Below are positions 61,441 through 64,000 of a DNA stretch of 64,000 nucleotides, piece after piece. The notes beneath the pieces are model-generated. The model had not been told where the DNA came from and ran no database searches. It worked only from the letters and a program-made list of their open reading frames with translations. The DNA lies in assembly GCA_963693305.1 (NCBI GenBank), contig OY855908.1:30838305-30902304 (forward strand), given 5' to 3'. Each line of letters opens with the position of its first letter. Position 1 is the stretch's first letter. The stretch comes from Meandrina meandrites (Eukaryota > Cnidaria > Anthozoa > Scleractinia > Meandrinidae). Position numbers and translations under genes: made by a program.

Positions 61441-62318
61441 AAGCGATGACGTTTCACAAGGGGTCTTTGATAATTTTCAGGACATTTGTCAAAAAATTAG
61501 GGTATATAAAAGTAACTGACAACTTCTGTGCTGAATGATTGTTCAACAAAAATTGCGTTATCTTGGCGTGACATACGATATACGATATACGATGCAAGGT
61601 CAAACGCTGTCTAAAATTGTTTACACCTTTTGTTTTAAAGAATGGAGAGATTTCTGTTTACTAAATCTTATAGAACGCATCAAATATAATTTGTTTCTTT
61701 CGTTTATGCTTTAAATTAGTCCTTTCTAACGGCCCAGGAGTATTTTGCTTTGAGTTCTATGCGACGATTTCTTGTTGAGTTGACTTGATTTCTTTTCCCA
61801 GTATTCGGTTCATTCTACAGATCGGTTGATCACAACAGACAACAGACAACAACAGATCCTGTCCACTCGCACGGCGAGATTAATCGATCACGTCATCGTC
61901 ATCGCTTAAAAAAAGGTTTAAGATGGCTCACCTTTTCAACAGATGTTTCAAAACTGCTAATAATCGGTTGCTTCGTCTGCAGTCACGACAGACATCACTT
62001 CTTAACTTTATGCCAAATTTATTCGATAACTGATAAAGTGCAACACTCACTGCAGACTCGAAGTCTCAATTTAACAGCTACAAATGAAATAAGGTTTGCC
62101 GATCGGTGATGATACAAGCTGCAAAAAAATATCTTCCTTTGCCAAAAAACAAGATGGCGGATCTCAAAAAGAATACAAACAATGCACCTAGTTCCCATTG
62201 CTCTTCGGTTCAATTCAGGGAGTAATCGTAACACCGTAACACCAAAAATTCCATAAATTCCATCGCTTTTCCGCTCTACAGCATTAACCGATGACGTCAT
62301 AAAATGACGTCATCGCTT
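61441..62318. mobile_element. 878-bp TIR element, ends AAGCGATGACGT
   Basis: The inverted ends are AAGCGATGACGT and ACGTCATCGCTT. It sits in the A-rich insertion shared by U2-U4, at a place uninterrupted in U3 (near 40660). About 30 bp to its left (GGCACGCGATGCATGCAG) are also foreign, so the true left end may lie near 61420. An inner partial copy of the end (CGTCATCGTCATCGCTT) is near 61892. No target duplication was resolved and no transposase is seen. Confidence 0.65.
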
Positions 62319-62442
62319 AAAAAATAAAATAAATAAATAAATCACTTTATTTAAGTGTCAGGGTATTTAGCACTGCTGTACTAATTGTGGACACTGTAAA
62401 TAAGCAAACAAATATTACAAATAGAATTCACTTGGTGTTTCA
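62319..62442 (-). mobile_element. A-rich insertion (U4 copy, interrupted)
   Basis: Orthologous to 23676-23802. Confidence 0.5.
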
Positions 62443-63076
62443 ACATTCTAACAATTTACATTGGTTTACATTGGTGCGATATTACCCTTGAATTCCTTTT
62501 GCATAGTAGACTCTCGACTGCCGGATAACACTCAAACACTCACAAGTGTAATTGTAAACAATTGCACTTATCCCTCGTGCAGGCATGACAAGAAATGTAA
62601 TACTCAAGAACCGCCTCATTTTAAATCAACTGAAAATAATCTAATGCCAGTTTTTATGCTGTCCTGAAACACCAACTGAATGCAATGCTAGAAAGACATA
62701 CTCTCAGCTGTGATTGGTTCGAAGTAGTTTACCAAGACCTGTGGCAGTTGTTCTCGAGCTAATTAACACTGATTATAATAAAGCTCTGTTCGATCGGTTG
62801 CATGCGTGTATTGGACATTGTTTTTGCAAAGCAAAGTTCACGTCAGCATGATTACGTCAGTCCTTATATCGATGATGATTAGATTAGAAATAAAAACATT
62901 GTGTCAAAACAGCCACAGGATGCAGACTCATTGTGAAAACATTTGTAAGAGCTATAAATCATCTGTGCGAATGAGGAGCTGACGTTGATTCGTTTAATCT
63001 GATGGAAACAACATTATTTAGGCTGCTGTTTTCCGACAAAAGAACCGAATGTAAGTTTAACCAAAACGAGTAACAG

Positions 63077-63217
63077 GAGATTTTGAGAGCGTATAAAGTA
63101 ATTAATATCGTTCCCGTTCCCGTTTTTCCCGAATTACAACTCGCCGACTTTTCCTTCGTTACATTACCAACTGAGTTTGTATATGACCTTCACGTTGCAG
63201 TAACTATCAGTTCAAAG
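63077..63217 (+). other. Exon-like 47-codon segment (U4 copy)
   Basis: Open as in U2 and U3, with V to F in the TEF motif; the donor-like GTAACC is kept. Confidence 0.25.
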
Positions 63218-63757
63218 GTAACCAGTTTTAGAGTCAGTATTTTGAAAATGAATCACAAAGAAAAACATTTTGTGCACTATGGTAAAGTTGTGCCGTCGTA
63301 TGACCGTTTGCTTGTCTGTTTGTTCGTCTTTGTTTGCTTGTTGTTTAATTGACTATCTATTGTTTGCTTGCTGCTTGTATGTTAGATTTCTCTTAGTTGT
63401 ATGTTTGTTGTTTGTAGCACGCTGTAACGGAGAATAAGTTAGTTAAGTCTTTCCTTAATGACTTAGTGAATTACATCCTATGATTTGATTAATTACTTGT
63501 ACAAATCAGTCATTCATATACGAATCCCTCTTGCTGTTGTATTAGATCGCTAAGTCATCTGACAGACCTTTCTTGAGATTTGCCCAAACGAAAAGAACAA
63601 TAAAGAAACATTTTATTTAAAAACTAGTTTCAAGTAAATACAGGTTGTGAAAGGCCCATTGTTTATATAGTCAATAAAAACGAAATGTAGAACCGAGTAC
63701 CTGTTCCGAGTATCTAGATCTGTTCCGTAAGTTAATGGTCTTACCAGGGTTTATCTA

Positions 63758-63984
63758 AAAGTGATCATCTCGCGTTTGTCCTTGCTCCCTAGTGCACTTG
63801 CCGCATAAAATTCTGGAAGATTCTTCGGAAGCGTTGTCCAAACATTTTTGTTTGCATGGCATTAAAAGCCATAAGCGCTTTGTTTGATTCAAACTGGGGA
63901 GATATTGGCCTCGTTGTCCTCTTACGTGGGAAACAGACGTAATCCACCCACATATAAAAATCATAATACTTGTCTCTTGTGGGC
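63758..63984 (-). pseudogene. Minus-strand coding-like segment (U4 copy, frame changed)
   Basis: As in U2 and U3; the window ends just after it. Confidence 0.3.
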
Positions 63985-64000
63985 ATAAACAGGAAATTTA

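Larger units (their letters stand above)
42714..64000 (+). repeat. Tandem unit U4 (21.3 kb, runs off the window)
   Basis: Closest to U3, but enlarged by three private transposon insertions (53127, 56876, 61441). The window ends about 400 bp before the expected next unit start, judging from U3, so the array may continue. Confidence 0.9.

Overview
The window is eukaryotic, intron-rich, AT-rich metazoan DNA. The compact secreted-protein genes, short TATA-to-ATG distances, many MITE-like hairpins and fold-back repeats fit a cnidarian, perhaps a coral. That assignment is inference from sequence style; there is no rRNA, tRNA or recognisable housekeeping gene to fix the taxon.

The window is a head-to-tail tandem array of a roughly 17-kb segmental duplication, all on the + strand. 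There are four units: U1 1-8801 (shortened), U2 8802-25776, U3 25777-42713 and U4 42714-64000 (enlarged by insertions and cut by the window edge). A full unit holds gene A (four exons, 189 aa), about 3.7 kb of intergenic DNA, gene B (four exons, 191 aa), and the 3' half of a third paralogue C (exons 3 and 4 only). About 4 kb of transposon-derived and unassigned DNA follows. U1 lacks B and most of C through a deletion.

A and B are paralogues with the same gene architecture: a 24-nt signal-peptide exon, then a Cys-rich exon, then two exons of a conserved C-terminal domain, with introns in phase 0, 1 and 0. Their introns look unrelated while the proteins align end to end. Both encode small basic secreted proteins with eight shared cysteines. 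By eye the last ~100 residues resemble the central part of an FGF/IL-1-type beta-trefoil, but the usual final third of an FGF is absent and an unfamiliar Cys-rich N-terminal region is added. I treat the family as unnamed. C copies are decayed differently in each unit (frameshift, lost Cys, lost splice sites, missing 5' exons).

The rest is mobile and simple-sequence DNA: a 544-bp TTAA-flanked element in U4, a 3.6-kb element with 9-bp target duplications in U4 that carries a 9-bp minisatellite, an 878-bp TIR element in U4, a 1.04-kb TIR element in U1, MITEs shared by units, a LINE ORF tail inside intron 2 of every B copy, palindromic 99-bp repeats and a G-quadruplex-type run inside intron 3 of every B copy, and tetranucleotide microsatellites. 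Several unexplained open, exon-like segments recur in each unit and are listed separately. All structures were derived by reading and aligning the copies by eye; no search or computation was run.
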